DNA from: Pelomicrobium methylotrophicum | GTDB taxonomy: Bacteria; Pseudomonadota; Gammaproteobacteria; Burkholderiales; UBA6910 | Assembly (NCBI RefSeq): GCF_008014345.1 | Contig: NZ_VPFL01000025.1 | Span: forward strand, 1 to 45,715 | DNA length: 45,715 nucleotides | Reading direction: 5' to 3' | In this document: piece by piece, positions 17,784 through 26,799 of the stretch | How positions within the stretch are numbered: position 1 is the stretch's first letter | Layout: each line of letters begins with the position of its first letter | Made by a program: the position numbers and the translations under genes | The notes under the pieces: model-generated | Seen by the model: the letters and a program-made list of their open reading frames with translations, nothing else | Told to the model about the DNA's origin: nothing | Databases searched by the model: none

Positions 17784-18170
17784 CTAGGACCCCAGTGCCC
17801 CCTTGGCGACGACCCGCTTGCCCGCGGACTTGCGCGCTCCCGTCTTCTTACGGGGTTTCTTCGCGACCGATGGTTGATGGGCGGTCGCCTTCTTGGGCGG
17901 CTTCCTGGGCGACTTCTTCCTGGTGGCGGGCCGCTGCGGATTCTTGCGAACTTTCCTGGCTGCCGGTTTTCTTACCGTCTTGCGGGCCACGGGTTTGCGG
18001 GTGGTCTTTCCGCTTTGCTTCTTGCGGGGCGACTTCCTGGCTGCGGTTTTCTTGGGCGCCGCTTTGCGTGCGGCTTTCTTGGCGGGTGCCTTGCGCGCAG
18101 CGGGCTTCTTCGCGGCTTTCTTCTTTACGGCGGTCTTCTTCGCCGCACCTTTCTTGCTGCTGACTGCCAT
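17784..18170 (-). CDS. Histone H1-like Lys/Ala/Pro-rich DNA-binding protein
   Basis: The 128-residue protein is almost entirely Lys, Arg, Ala, Pro, Thr and Ser, with repeats of the type AAKK, PAKKAARK and PARK, and no predicted globular core. This composition is that of bacterial H1-like proteins (HctB, AlgP, BpH1 types), which bind and condense DNA or RNA without sequence specificity. The start MAVSSKKGAAKK at 18170 was chosen because AGGAG lies seven bases upstream; an ATG two codons earlier is too close to that site. The repetitive coding sequence suggests length varies between strains. It is monocistronic, with a candidate sigma70 promoter at 18325-18353. Confidence 0.85.
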   Translation of the reverse strand: MAVSSKKGAAKKTAVKKKAAKKPAARKAPAKKAARKAAPKKTAARKSPRKKQSGKTTRKPVARKTVRKPAARKVRKNPQRPATRKKSPRKPPKKATAHQPSVAKKPRKKTGARKSAGKRVVAKGALGS

Positions 18171-18556
18171 CTCCATTCTCCTTTCTTCGAGCCAAACTCC
18201 ACCTGAGGTACTCGTGCGTGCCGGAGCTCGCTGCGGCACTGCCGAGGCACCGCGTCGCTTCCGACTTCACGGAACGGCGTGCGGCGACGGGTGAACAACC
18301 CCTATCGCCGAGCCCGATAATCCGATTCTATGGGCTCGCGCTGTTGCGCACAACTGCACCGCGAGCGCAACCGGGCCCGATGATGGGCGGCGTTGTATTT
18401 TTCCCACAACCTATCGAGCTTCATGCAGCCCTGCGGCGCACGTGCGCCCGCTTTCTTCCTCGCCCAAAGAGCTCCCGCGCGGCCTCAAGTGCTGTTGCGT
18501 GGTTTTGCCTTGATGGCTCAATAGAGGCGCAGGCAGCAGCCTTACAGCGTACCGCG
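18171..18556. other. 386-bp gap without a supported gene
   Basis: Between the H1-like gene and lysA I see no convincing gene. It holds the candidate promoter at 18325-18353 and a perfect 14-bp palindrome GGCGCACGTGCGCC at 18435-18448. A 40-codon minus-strand frame starting at 18424 (MKLDRLWEKYNAAHH...) lacks a ribosome-binding site and was not called. Sequence just downstream of lysA contains GCCTC/GAGGC arms near 18482-18529 that could fold, but no T-run follows. Confidence 0.5.
18325..18353 (-). promoter_or_regulatory. Candidate sigma70 promoter for the H1-like gene
   Basis: Read on the minus strand, TTGTGC (18348-18353) and TAGAAT (18325-18330) are separated by exactly 17 bases, matching the -35/-10 geometry. 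Transcription would start near 18318 and leave a leader of about 150 bases before the H1-like start codon. No other minus-strand gene intervenes. Confidence 0.5.
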
Positions 18557-19807
18557 TCACGCAGGAAGGCGCTTCTCCAGCGCGATGAGCTGCTCGATGG
18601 TTTCGCGCTCCCGGATCACGTGGACGCGGTCGCAGTCCACCATCAGCTCGGCCGCGCGCGGGCGTGTATTGTAGTTGGAACTCATGCTCATGCCGTAGGC
18701 GCCGGCGGAGCCGATCGCCAGCAGGTCGCCTTCCGTCACGCGAAGCTCGCGGTTGCGGGCGAGAAAGTCGCCGCTCTCGCATACCGGCCCGACCACATCA
18801 TAGAGGGAGGGCTTCAGAGCGGTGTCCAGGACGACCGGCAGCACATCGTGGTATGCATCGTAGAGGGAGGGCCGCATGAGGTCGTTCATGGCGGCGTCCA
18901 CCACCGCGAAGTTCTTCGTCTCCCCGTGCTTCAGGTATTCGACCCGGGTCAGCAGAATCCCGGCGTTGCCCACCAGCGCCCGGCCGGGCTCGAGCAGCAG
19001 GAGCTCGGGCCGGCCGTGCATCAGCCGGGTGAGCGCACGGCCGTACTCCTCGACCGGCGGGGGCTGCTCGTCGCGGTAGCGAATGCCGAGGCCGCCGCCC
19101 AGGTCGATGTGGGCGAGGTGAATGCCTTCCGAAGCGAGACGGTCGGTCAGATCGAGCACCTTGCGCGCCGCTTCGACGAAAGGTTCCAGCTCGGTGAGCT
19201 GGGATCCGATGTGGCAGTCGATGCCCACCACGTCCAGGTGAGGCAGGCGGTGCGCCTCCCGGTAGAGCGGCAGAGCGTCGGCGAACGGGACGCCGAACTT
19301 GTTCTCCTTCAGCCCCGTGGCGATATAGGGATGGGTTTTCGGGTCCACGTCGGGGTTTACCCGCAGGCTGACCGGCGCCCGCGCGCCGGACGCGCCCGCG
19401 ATGCGGTTTAAGCGGTGCAACTCGCTTTCCGACTCGACGTTGAAGCACAGCACACCGAGCGCCAGCGCCTCGCGGATCTCGGCTTCGCTCTTGCCCACGC
19501 CGGAGAACACCACGCGGCGCGGGTTACCGCCTGCGGCCAGCACCCGTTTGAGCTCGCCGCCCGAAACAATGTCGAAGCCGCTGCCCAGACGTGCGAAGAG
19601 ATCCAGGACGGCGAGGTTGGAGTTGGCCTTGACCGCGTAGCACACCAGGTGCGGATGGCCGGCCAGGGCGCCGTCGAAGGCGCGGTAGGCGGCGGTGAGC
19701 GCGGCGCGCGAGTAGACGAAGCAGGGAGTCCCGAATCGTCCGGCAATTTCGGGCAGCGGCACCTCCTCGGCGTAGAGCACGCCGTTGCGGTAGTGAAAGG
19801 CGCTCAT
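18557..19807 (-). CDS. lysA: Diaminopimelate decarboxylase
   Basis: LysA decarboxylates meso-diaminopimelate to L-lysine, the last step of lysine synthesis. The 416-residue protein is a PLP-dependent alanine-racemase-fold enzyme: CYAVKANSNLAVL carries the PLP-binding Lys60, GFDIVSGGEL and HIDLGGGLGIRY bind the cofactor phosphate, and VGPVCESGDFLARN supplies the active-site Cys of the partner subunit. The C-terminal beta domain contains YNTRPRAAELMVD. Its start codon overlaps the lptM stop by four bases (ATGA), so the two are coupled. Confidence 0.97.
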   Translation of the reverse strand: MSAFHYRNGVLYAEEVPLPEIAGRFGTPCFVYSRAALTAAYRAFDGALAGHPHLVCYAVKANSNLAVLDLFARLGSGFDIVSGGELKRVLAAGGNPRRVVFSGVGKSEAEIREALALGVLCFNVESESELHRLNRIAGASGARAPVSLRVNPDVDPKTHPYIATGLKENKFGVPFADALPLYREAHRLPHLDVVGIDCHIGSQLTELEPFVEAARKVLDLTDRLASEGIHLAHIDLGGGLGIRYRDEQPPPVEEYGRALTRLMHGRPELLLLEPGRALVGNAGILLTRVEYLKHGETKNFAVVDAAMNDLMRPSLYDAYHDVLPVVLDTALKPSLYDVVGPVCESGDFLARNRELRVTEGDLLAIGSAGAYGMSMSSNYNTRPRAAELMVDCDRVHVIRERETIEQLIALEKRLPA

Positions 19808-19932
19808 TTCCTTTGCGGCGAGGTTTCGGCGGTGGCGGGCGCGCCCTTCTCTTGCGGCAGGTACAGCGGGCCCTTGAAACCGCAGCCGTTCAGAACCGCG
19901 AGGGCGACGATGAGCGATACAAGCACGCGCAT
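19804..19932 (-). CDS. lptM: Small lipoprotein LptM (YifL)
   Basis: The 42-residue precursor MRVLVSLIVALAVLNGC... has a lipobox LNGC with Cys17 as the lipidation site, followed by GFKGPLYLPQEKGAP, the conserved GxKGPLYxP motif of LptM. In E. coli LptM is an outer-membrane lipoprotein that assists oxidative maturation of the LPS translocon LptDE. An upstream in-frame start at 19986 would bury the signal peptide, so the ATG at 19932 is preferred. The gene directly precedes lysA with a four-base overlap, as in many proteobacteria. Confidence 0.9.
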   Translation of the reverse strand: MRVLVSLIVALAVLNGCGFKGPLYLPQEKGAPATAETSPQRK

Positions 19933-20066
19933 GACACGTCCGGAAGGGAATGATGGCGAAATGATAGCCGAGATCGGAACCGTCACCTAGTCAGCCTTCT
20001 GAACGGTCCTTTCCGCGGCCCTTGGCAGGGCAGGCTACGGCGGGCAGCCCGCGCGCACTGGAGCGA

Positions 20067-20783
20067 CTAGCCGTACCGCCGCAGCGCCCGCCGCGCCTCG
20101 CGCCAGTCGGGGTAGAGGCGCTCTACCAGCTGCCAGAACGCAGAGGAGTGGTTAAGTTCGATCAAGTGCGCGAGCTCGTGGGCGACGACGTAGTCCACGA
20201 GCCGCGGCGGCAGCTGGATCAGCCGCCAGTTGAACAGGATGCGGCCCCAGGCCGAACAGCTGCCCCATTCGCTGCGCGAGGACGAAAGCGCGAGCGGCGG
20301 AATCGGCACGCCCAGCCGGGGCGCAAGGGCGGCCACTCGCTCGCTCAAATAGCGGTGCGCTTCGTCGCGGTACCAGTCCATGACCATGGCCTCCACGACG
20401 GCCGGGTCGTCTGATCGGGGATCGGAGACGATGAGCTGCTCGCCGACCCGCTCGACCGGCCAGAGCCGCGAACGGGTTTCAAGCGTCAGCGAAAGAGAGG
20501 TGCCTAGGTAAGGGAGTCGCGCCCCTGGACGCCAGTCGGGCCGGAACGTGACCCGCTCGGCCATGGCCGCGAGGCGTTTCACAATCCAGGCGGCCCTCTC
20601 TTGAAGGGCGGCTTCGATCCAGGCCAGGGAAACGCCGTAAGGCGCCGTCACCCGCAGCCCGTCGCCATCCACCCGCATGACCAGATTGCGCATGCGCCGC
20701 CGGCGCCTCAAGTGGTAAGGGACCGGACGGCCGCCCAGCTCCACGACGCGCACCGCGCCCCGAACTCGCCCCTCGCGTGCCAC
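20067..20783 (-). CDS. YgjP-type M48 metallopeptidase
   Basis: The 238-residue protein belongs to the YgjP/DUF45 group of SprT-like peptidases. Near the C-terminus DYVVAHELAHLIELNHSSAF contains the zinc-binding HELAH plus a third His, and upstream SEWGSCSAWGRILFNWRLIQ is the family's core signature. The N-terminal part has VPYHLRRRRRMRNLVMRVDG, typical of the group. No signal peptide is present. The start is GTG, one base after the plsC stop, so it is the last gene of the long minus-strand run and is probably translationally coupled to plsC. The substrate is not known. Confidence 0.85.
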   Translation of the reverse strand: MAREGRVRGAVRVVELGGRPVPYHLRRRRRMRNLVMRVDGDGLRVTAPYGVSLAWIEAALQERAAWIVKRLAAMAERVTFRPDWRPGARLPYLGTSLSLTLETRSRLWPVERVGEQLIVSDPRSDDPAVVEAMVMDWYRDEAHRYLSERVAALAPRLGVPIPPLALSSSRSEWGSCSAWGRILFNWRLIQLPPRLVDYVVAHELAHLIELNHSSAFWQLVERLYPDWREARRALRRYG

Positions 20784-20784
20784 C

Positions 20785-21507
20785 TCAGCCCTCTTCCGAC
20801 GCGCGATCGATGCGCTGCATCTCCGCCTCGATCCAATCCTCTGCCCGGTGCAGGACTTCTTCCGCCTTGAGTCCAGCGGTGTCGATGGGTTCGCCGATGC
20901 TCACGGTCACGAGCCCAGGACGCTTCAGGAACGCGTTGCGCCCCCACAGTCGCCCCGCGTTCACGGCCACCGGAACCACCGGCGTGCCGGTCTGGGCGGC
21001 GAGCCACGCGCCGCCCACTTGGTAGCGCCCCCGTTCGCCGGGCGCGACTCGCGTTCCCTCTGGATATACGATCACCCAGAACCCGCGGGCCAGGCGCTCC
21101 TTGCCCTGGCGCAGCAGCTGCTTCAGCGACTCGCGAGGTGATCTGCGGTTGACGGCGATGGGAGAGAGCATTGCCAGGCCCCAGCCGAAGAACGGGATGT
21201 AAAGAAGGCTTTTCTTTACCACGATGACCTGGGGCGGGAAAATTTCCTGGAAAGCGAGGGTCTCCCACGCGGACTGGTGCTTCGATAGCACCACGGACGG
21301 CCGGGCTGGCAGGCGTTCCAGCCCCAGCACCCGGTAGCGGATGCCGAGAATCACTCGGGCGAAAAAAATCGTAAGCCTTGACCACTGGGTGATGATGCGG
21401 TAGCGGGTGAACGCGCTGAAAGGGAACGTGGCGAGCGCGATGAGGGAGAAGACGGGGGTGGTGATACACAGCGTCGCCGCGAAGAGGGCCGAGCGCAGCC
21501 AGATCAT
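20785..21507 (-). CDS. plsC: 1-acyl-sn-glycerol-3-phosphate acyltransferase
   Basis: PlsC adds the second acyl chain to lysophosphatidic acid, giving phosphatidic acid, at the inner membrane. The 240-residue protein has an N-terminal membrane helix (SALFAATLCITTPVFSLIAL), the catalytic motif as KHQSAWE (HxxxxE in place of the commoner HxxxxD, a known variant), and the phosphate-binding VIVYPEGTRVAPGE. The C-terminal half includes VPVAVNAGRLWG. It lies 37 bp after gmhB; placement of gmhB-plsC after glyS is characteristic of betaproteobacteria. Confidence 0.93.
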   Translation of the reverse strand: MIWLRSALFAATLCITTPVFSLIALATFPFSAFTRYRIITQWSRLTIFFARVILGIRYRVLGLERLPARPSVVLSKHQSAWETLAFQEIFPPQVIVVKKSLLYIPFFGWGLAMLSPIAVNRRSPRESLKQLLRQGKERLARGFWVIVYPEGTRVAPGERGRYQVGGAWLAAQTGTPVVPVAVNAGRLWGRNAFLKRPGLVTVSIGEPIDTAGLKAEEVLHRAEDWIEAEMQRIDRASEEG

Positions 21508-21544
21508 GCAGCGGTATCCGCCGGGCTGGGTTTCCGCCTCGCCA

Positions 21545-22081
21545 TCAGGACGAAACCAGGCTTGTCACCGCTTCGGCCAGATCGGCAAACACCGTTGTCC
21601 GGGGAGGCAGGCCGCCCGCGAGACGCGTGCGCTCGCCTTTGCCGGTGAGCACCAGCAGCGGTTGGGCGCCCGCGCGGGCAGCGGCTTCCAGGTCGCGCAG
21701 GGAATCCCCGATGGCCGGCACCCCCTCCAGCGACACGTTGTAGCGTTGCGCGATTTCCAGCAGCATGCCTGGGGCCGGCTTGCGGCACGCGCAGCGGGCT
21801 TCGGCAGTATGGGGGCAGAAGAACAGGGCGTCGATGTGGCCGCCCACCGCGGCGAGCGCCCGGTGCATCTTTTCGTGGATGGCGTTAAGAGTGGCCATGT
21901 CCAGAAGGCCGCGCCCGATGCCCGACTGGTTGGTCGCCACCACGACCCGGTAACCCGCCCGGTTCAATCGCGCGATGGCCTCCAGGCTTCCGGGGATCGG
22001 CCGCCACTCCTCGGGCGATTTGATGAAGTTGACGCTGTCATGGTTGATGACACCGTCGCGGTCGAGGATGACTAATTTCAT
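21545..22081 (-). CDS. gmhB: D-glycero-beta-D-manno-heptose-1,7-bisphosphate 7-phosphatase
   Basis: GmhB removes the 7-phosphate from heptose bisphosphate in ADP-heptose synthesis for the LPS inner core. The 178-residue HAD enzyme begins MKLVILDRDGVINHDSVNFI with nucleophile and acid Asp8/Asp10 in DRDGV, then VVVATNQSGIGRGL, the zinc-loop cysteines and His in FFCPHTAEARCACRKPAPGM, and AIGDSLRDLEAA with the metal-binding Asp. All key residues are present. It lies between glyS and plsC. Confidence 0.94.
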   Translation of the reverse strand: MKLVILDRDGVINHDSVNFIKSPEEWRPIPGSLEAIARLNRAGYRVVVATNQSGIGRGLLDMATLNAIHEKMHRALAAVGGHIDALFFCPHTAEARCACRKPAPGMLLEIAQRYNVSLEGVPAIGDSLRDLEAAARAGAQPLLVLTGKGERTRLAGGLPPRTTVFADLAEAVTSLVSS

Positions 22082-22161
22082 GGTGAAGGGTTGAGAGTCA
22101 AGGCGGTCACGGCGGGCCTCTATTGCGGATTTTACCTCGGGCGCCTTTAGAAGCGGGCCGC

Positions 22162-24231
22162 TCAGGAGGCCAGCTTGGAGATGTCCGCCACCTGGTTCAT
22201 CATGCTCGCCAGGTGCCGCAGCAGGGCGAGGCGGTTGGCGCGGATGAGCGGTTCCTCGGTCATCACCAGCACTTGGTCGAAGAAGGCATCCACGTGCGGC
22301 TTCACTTGCGCCAGGGTGCAGAGGGCTTGGGTATAGTCCCCGTTTTCGATGAGGGAGCGCACCCGGGGCATGAGCTCGCCGGTGGCCTGGTGAAGCTGCT
22401 TTTCGGCCGGCTCCTGCATGAGCGACGGATTCGGCTGCGCCGCCTCGGCGTCCGCCTTCTTGAGAATATTCTGGATCCGCTTGTTGGCCGCGGCCAGACT
22501 TTCCGCCTCGGGCAGCCGTCGGAACGCCTGCACCGCTTGGATGCGAGGCACCACCCGGTCGATGCGGCTGGGCTGCTGGCTGACCACCGCCTCCACCTCG
22601 TCGGCGCCGTAGCCCTGGCCGCGCAGGTAGTGCCGCAGCCGCTCCAGCATGAATTCGAACACGTCCGCCACCACGCTGGAGGCGAGCCGCTCCGGGGGGA
22701 ACTGGCCATGGGCGGCAGCGAGCAGGTGCTTGAGGTCGAGGGGAAGGCTGCGCTCGATGAGGATGCGCAACACCCCCAGCGCATGGCGCCGCAGCGCGTA
22801 AGGGTCCTTGTCGCCGGTGGGGGCCAGCCCGATACCGAAGATGCCGACCAGGGTGTCCAGCTTGTCGGCGAGCGCCACCGCGATCGACACGTCGTCCTCG
22901 GGCAGGGTGTCGTTGGCGAAGCGTGGGTGGTAGTGAGCCTCGATCGCCCGCGCCACCGCCTCGGGCTCGCCGTCATGGCGCGCGTAGTGCATGCCCATGA
23001 TCCCTTGCAGCTCGGGGAACTCGCCCACCATGTCGGTCAGGAGGTCGGCCTTGGACAGATAGGCGGCTCGTTCCGCGAGGCGGTGGTCGGCGTGCAATTG
23101 CGCCGCAATCATTCCCGCAAGCTTCTGGATGCGCAGCACCCGCTCGAGCTGGCTACCGAGGCGGTTGTGATACACCACGTCCGCAAGTCGCGGAACGCGC
23201 GCATCCAGCCGGATTCTGCGGTCCTGGTCGTAGAAGAACTTGGCGTCGGCAAGCCGGGCCCGCAGCACCCGCTCGTTGCCGTGAACGATCTCGCTCGCGT
23301 CGTCCACCTGGAGGTTGCTGACGATGAGGAAACGAGGTTGCAACCTCCCCGTTCCGGGATCAAGCAGCGGGAAGTACTTCTGATGCTGCTTCATGGACAG
23401 GATCAGGCATTCCTGGGGAACCGCGAGGAAGGCCGGATCGAAATTCCCCACGTACACTACCGGATATTCCACGAGGGCGGTCACTTCATCGAGCAAGGCG
23501 TCATCCATGTCCGGATTGAGCCCGTCGGCTGCCGCCTTGAGCAACGCCTCGATGCGGCTTCTGCGCTCGTCGAAGGACGCCACGACGTAGCCCCGCGCGG
23601 CGAGCCGCTCGGCGTAGGCTTCGGCGTGGGGGATTTCCAGCACACCTTCGCCGAGGAACCGATGGCCCCGCGTCACGCGCCCGCTCGGCAGGCCCATGAC
23701 CGTGCCCTCCACCACGCGGGCGCCGTGCAGCAGGACGACCCCGTGTACGGGGCGCACGAACTCTTCCTCGCCCGCACCCCAGCGCATCATCTTCGGCACC
23801 GGGAGGTCGCGCAACGCCTCTTCCACCGCCTGGGCGAGGACTGCCTCCAGCGAATTCCCGCGCTCGGACAGGCGGCAGACGAAATACTCGCCTTTGGCAT
23901 CGGCGGCGCGGACCAGGGCCGTCGGATCAATGCCGTGCTTGCGGCAGAATCCCTCCAGCGCCGGAGTGGGCTTGCCTGACCGGTCCAGCGCGGTGGTGAC
24001 ATACGGGCCCTTCACTTCCACCTTTTTGTCGGGGCCTTTTTCCCGGACGCGGGAGATCGTCACGGCAAGCCGGCGCGGTGTGGCGTAGCCGGTGGGCCGA
24101 CTCTCTGGCTCCAGCAGGTCCAGCGCACCGAGCCGCCGGGTGAGGCCATCGGCGAAGGCGGCCCCCAGCACCCGCAGCGCTTTCGGCGGCAGCTCCTCGG
24201 TGAGGATTTCAACCAACAGGGTCTCGGTCAT
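22162..24231 (-). CDS. glyS: Glycyl-tRNA synthetase beta subunit
   Basis: GlyS is the tRNA-recognition subunit of the tetrameric bacterial glycyl-tRNA synthetase. The 689-residue length is standard. The N-terminus MTETLLVEILTEELPPKALR and the segments GYATPRRLAV, GPYVTTALDRSGKPTPALEG and ALADKLDTLVGIFGIGLAPTG are diagnostic; an HD-like central domain and a C-terminal anticodon-binding helical domain follow. The start ATG lies three bases after the glyQ stop, so the two subunits are translationally coupled for equal production. Confidence 0.98.
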   Translation of the reverse strand: MTETLLVEILTEELPPKALRVLGAAFADGLTRRLGALDLLEPESRPTGYATPRRLAVTISRVREKGPDKKVEVKGPYVTTALDRSGKPTPALEGFCRKHGIDPTALVRAADAKGEYFVCRLSERGNSLEAVLAQAVEEALRDLPVPKMMRWGAGEEEFVRPVHGVVLLHGARVVEGTVMGLPSGRVTRGHRFLGEGVLEIPHAEAYAERLAARGYVVASFDERRSRIEALLKAAADGLNPDMDDALLDEVTALVEYPVVYVGNFDPAFLAVPQECLILSMKQHQKYFPLLDPGTGRLQPRFLIVSNLQVDDASEIVHGNERVLRARLADAKFFYDQDRRIRLDARVPRLADVVYHNRLGSQLERVLRIQKLAGMIAAQLHADHRLAERAAYLSKADLLTDMVGEFPELQGIMGMHYARHDGEPEAVARAIEAHYHPRFANDTLPEDDVSIAVALADKLDTLVGIFGIGLAPTGDKDPYALRRHALGVLRILIERSLPLDLKHLLAAAHGQFPPERLASSVVADVFEFMLERLRHYLRGQGYGADEVEAVVSQQPSRIDRVVPRIQAVQAFRRLPEAESLAAANKRIQNILKKADAEAAQPNPSLMQEPAEKQLHQATGELMPRVRSLIENGDYTQALCTLAQVKPHVDAFFDQVLVMTEEPLIRANRLALLRHLASMMNQVADISKLAS

Positions 24232-24234
24232 GGC

Positions 24235-25125
24235 TCATGTCGCCTTTTGCCCAGGCTGGTTCAGCAGCGGGAAGCCCAACGCTGCCCGCGAGTCGTAGTA
24301 GGCCTGGGCCACCAAGCGCGCGAGCGCCCGGATGCGGGCGATGTAGGCGGCGCGCTCGGTCACCGAGATGGCCCCTCGGGCGTCCAGCAGGTTGAAGGTG
24401 TGGGAGCACTTGAGCACCATCTCGTAGGCCGGCAGCGGCAGCCCCGCTTCGATGAGTCGTTTCGCTTCGGCTTCGAAGCCGTTGAACAGGCTGAGCAGCC
24501 AGCTCACGTTGGATGCCTCGAAGTTGTAGCGGGACTGCTCCACCTCGTTCTGGTGATACACGTCCCCGTAGGTGACCCCATCCGTCCATACCAGATCGAA
24601 GACGTTCTCCTTGCCCTGAAGGTACATGGCGAGCCGTTCCAGGCCGTAGGTGATTTCGCCGGTGACGGGACGGCACGGGAGGCTGCCCACCTCCTGGAAG
24701 TAGGTGAACTGGGTCACCTCCATGCCGTTCAGCCACACTTCCCACCCGAGGCCCCAGGCGCCCAGGGTGGGATTTTCCCAGTTGTCCTCGACGAAGCGAA
24801 TGTCGTTCCTGCGCGGATCGATGCCGAGATACGCCAGGGATTCCAGGTAGAGATCCTGGATGTTGAGCGGCGAAGGCTTCATCACCACCTGGTATTGGTA
24901 GTAATGCTGCAGGCGGTTGGGGTTGTCGCCGTAGCGGCCGTCCTTGGGACGCCGCGACGGCTGCACGTAGGCCGCCTTCCAGGGCTCCGGCCCCAGCGCC
25001 CGCAGGAAAGTGGCGGTGTGGGAAGTGCCGGCGCCGACTTCCATGTCGTAGGGCTGCAGTAGCACGCAGCCTTGCTGGTCCCAATATTCCTGCAGCCTGA
25101 GGATGACCTGTTGAAAGGTGAGCAT
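24235..25125 (-). CDS. glyQ: Glycyl-tRNA synthetase alpha subunit
   Basis: GlyQ is the catalytic class II synthetase subunit that makes glycyl-adenylate. The 296 residues start [20 protein letters not shown] and include [40 protein letters not shown] and [11 protein letters not shown], which form the class II motifs. It pairs with glyS. Between glyQ and the upstream lnt gene is a 111-bp gap holding a dispersed hairpin repeat, so transcription from the miaB-lnt genes may be attenuated there. Confidence 0.98.
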   Translation of the reverse strand: MLTFQQVILRLQEYWDQQGCVLLQPYDMEVGAGTSHTATFLRALGPEPWKAAYVQPSRRPKDGRYGDNPNRLQHYYQYQVVMKPSPLNIQDLYLESLAYLGIDPRRNDIRFVEDNWENPTLGAWGLGWEVWLNGMEVTQFTYFQEVGSLPCRPVTGEITYGLERLAMYLQGKENVFDLVWTDGVTYGDVYHQNEVEQSRYNFEASNVSWLLSLFNGFEAEAKRLIEAGLPLPAYEMVLKCSHTFNLLDARGAISVTERAAYIARIRALARLVAQAYYDSRAALGFPLLNQPGQKAT

Positions 25126-25180
25126 AGAAACGCCGCAAAAAGGATAATTTTACGTGGTTCGGTGGTTTTCTATGAAATCC

Positions 25181-25233
25181 ACCGCCGGGGCGCAGAAAAG
25201 GAAGGATTTTTCCTTTGCGCCTCGGCGCCGCGG
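25181..25233. repeat. Dispersed hairpin repeat between lnt and glyQ
   Basis: The arms CCGGGGCGCAGAAAAGGAA and TTTTCCTTTGCGCCTCGG form an imperfect but long stem with a small AT-rich loop. Arms of this CGCAGA...TTTGCGCC type resemble extragenic hairpin repeats of betaproteobacteria, and a related structure is seen at 32412-32460. It could also act as a weak terminator. Confidence 0.6.
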
Positions 25234-25236
25234 GGA

Positions 25237-26799
25237 TTAAAACGATTCACGCTCCCGCCGCAGAGGGGCGGCGAGCGCCGCGGCGCACGCCGTAAGCGCC
25301 AGCAGCAGAGCGGGCACGTTGCCCCAGCGCACGTAGGGCGTCTCGCCGCCGTAGCCCTGGGCATCGGCTTCCAGCACCGCCTCCTCGTGCGCGGGCGCTT
25401 GGTCCACCACCCGCCCTTTCGGATCGATCACCGCGGTCACCCCCGTGTTGGTGGCCCGCAGCATATAGCGTCCGGTCTCCAGCGCCCGCGCTTGCGACAT
25501 CTGCAGGTGTTGCCAGAGCGCAAGGGAGTCCCCGAACCAGGCGTCGTTACTCGCGTTGACCAGAAGGGTCGCTTCGGGAAGCTGGCGGATCACTTCCTCC
25601 CCGAACGCGTCCTCGTAGCAGATGTTGACGGCCACCCGCTGGCCGGCTACCGCCAGCGGCCGCTGCCACGCGTCGCCGCGGGAGAAGTCGGAGAGCGGAA
25701 TGCGCAGCACTTCCATTACCCAACCGAAGCCTGGCGGGATGAACTCGCCGAAGGGAACCAGATGAAACTTGCGGTACACCTGGGGAGGCGCGCTGCCGCG
25801 GCTCACCACGCTGTTGTAATAAGTCGGGCCGGCAGGATCCGGCCGCTCCGGCACTCCGACCAGCAGATCGCCGCCGCGGCTGACCACGCCGGAGGTGAGC
25901 TCGGTCCAGTAGTCCTCCGGAATCTGATGGTAGAACAGGGGCAGCGCCGTCTCGGGCAAGATCACCAGCGTCCCGGACGCTTTGCGCGCGAGTTCCAGGT
26001 ATTGCTGCAGGGTGGCGGCGATCTGGTCCTCGCGCCACTTGAGCGCTTGGGACACGTTGCCTTGCAGGAGCGTGACGGCGATGCGTTCCGTGACTGGCCG
26101 GGTAAATTCCACCTGCTTGAGCCCCAGTCCGGCGAGCCACAAGCCGATGCCCGCCACCGCAAGGACGAACCACGAGACGGCAGAGGCAGGAATGCGGCGC
26201 GCCGCGGCGAGGAGCGCCGTGGCCAGAAGGCCTGCGGTCACCGCCACGGCGAATCCGACACCGTAGACCCCCGCGAGCGGCGCGTAGCCGGCAAGGGGGC
26301 TGTCCGGAATCTGGGAATATCCGACAGCGAGCCATGGAAACCCCGTGAAGAGCCACCCCCGGAGCCACTCGACGATCACCCACAATCCCGGGATGAGCAG
26401 CGCGAGGCGCAAGGCAGGGGACACCGGCACCCTGGCCTGGAGCCAGCCCACCAGCGCGGGAAACAGCGCGAGCACCGCGCAAAACAGCACCGTTGCCCCG
26501 GCCGCCGGCACGGCCGGCATGCCGCCGAAAACATGGAGGCTGACCCATATCCAGCTGACGCCCACGCCGAAGAGGCCCAACCCGAACGCGAATCCACTGA
26601 GCGCGGCCACCCCCGCGCCCGGCGCCACGCCCCAGAGGGCGAACAAAAGCCCCAATGCCAGCGGCGTGACGGGAAAGGCGTAGAAGGGGGCGTAGCCGGC
26701 GACTGCCACCGCGCCGAGCCCGAACGCGGCGAACGCGTGGACGCCGCGCGCGCGCGAAGCGGGCCAAAAACGCGCGAGCGACCGTCCCGCCGCTGTCAT
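25237..26799 (-). CDS. lnt: Apolipoprotein N-acyltransferase
   Basis: Lnt adds the third acyl chain to the N-terminal Cys of lipoproteins at the periplasmic face of the inner membrane. The 520-residue protein has about six N-terminal membrane helices, then a periplasmic nitrilase-like domain with the catalytic triad visible as Glu283 in LVILPETALPLF, Lys344 in VYRKFHLVPFGEFIP and Cys394 in VAVNICYEDAFGEEV. A last helix lies at the C-terminus. The start overlaps the corC stop by four bases. The frame ends just before the hairpin repeat at 25181-25233. Confidence 0.96.
   Translation of the reverse strand: MTAAGRSLARFWPASRARGVHAFAAFGLGAVAVAGYAPFYAFPVTPLALGLLFALWGVAPGAGVAALSGFAFGLGLFGVGVSWIWVSLHVFGGMPAVPAAGATVLFCAVLALFPALVGWLQARVPVSPALRLALLIPGLWVIVEWLRGWLFTGFPWLAVGYSQIPDSPLAGYAPLAGVYGVGFAVAVTAGLLATALLAAARRIPASAVSWFVLAVAGIGLWLAGLGLKQVEFTRPVTERIAVTLLQGNVSQALKWREDQIAATLQQYLELARKASGTLVILPETALPLFYHQIPEDYWTELTSGVVSRGGDLLVGVPERPDPAGPTYYNSVVSRGSAPPQVYRKFHLVPFGEFIPPGFGWVMEVLRIPLSDFSRGDAWQRPLAVAGQRVAVNICYEDAFGEEVIRQLPEATLLVNASNDAWFGDSLALWQHLQMSQARALETGRYMLRATNTGVTAVIDPKGRVVDQAPAHEEAVLEADAQGYGGETPYVRWGNVPALLLALTACAAALAAPLRRERESF

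Noticed and set aside
18422-18424. 40-codon minus-strand frame MKLDRLWEKYNAAHH in the gap before the H1-like gene
   Set aside because: No ribosome-binding site, Arg/Cys-rich end and no evidence of conservation.
18290-18556. 6S RNA or another structured RNA downstream of lysA
   Set aside because: Some pairing arms exist but the long closing stem and central bubble of 6S RNA could not be traced.
18218-19411. 397-codon plus-strand frame opposite lysA
   Set aside because: Shadow of lysA; His/Gly/Arg-rich without domains.
22123-23979. 618-codon plus-strand frame opposite glyS
   Set aside because: glyS on the other strand is unmistakable; this frame has shadow composition and no motif.
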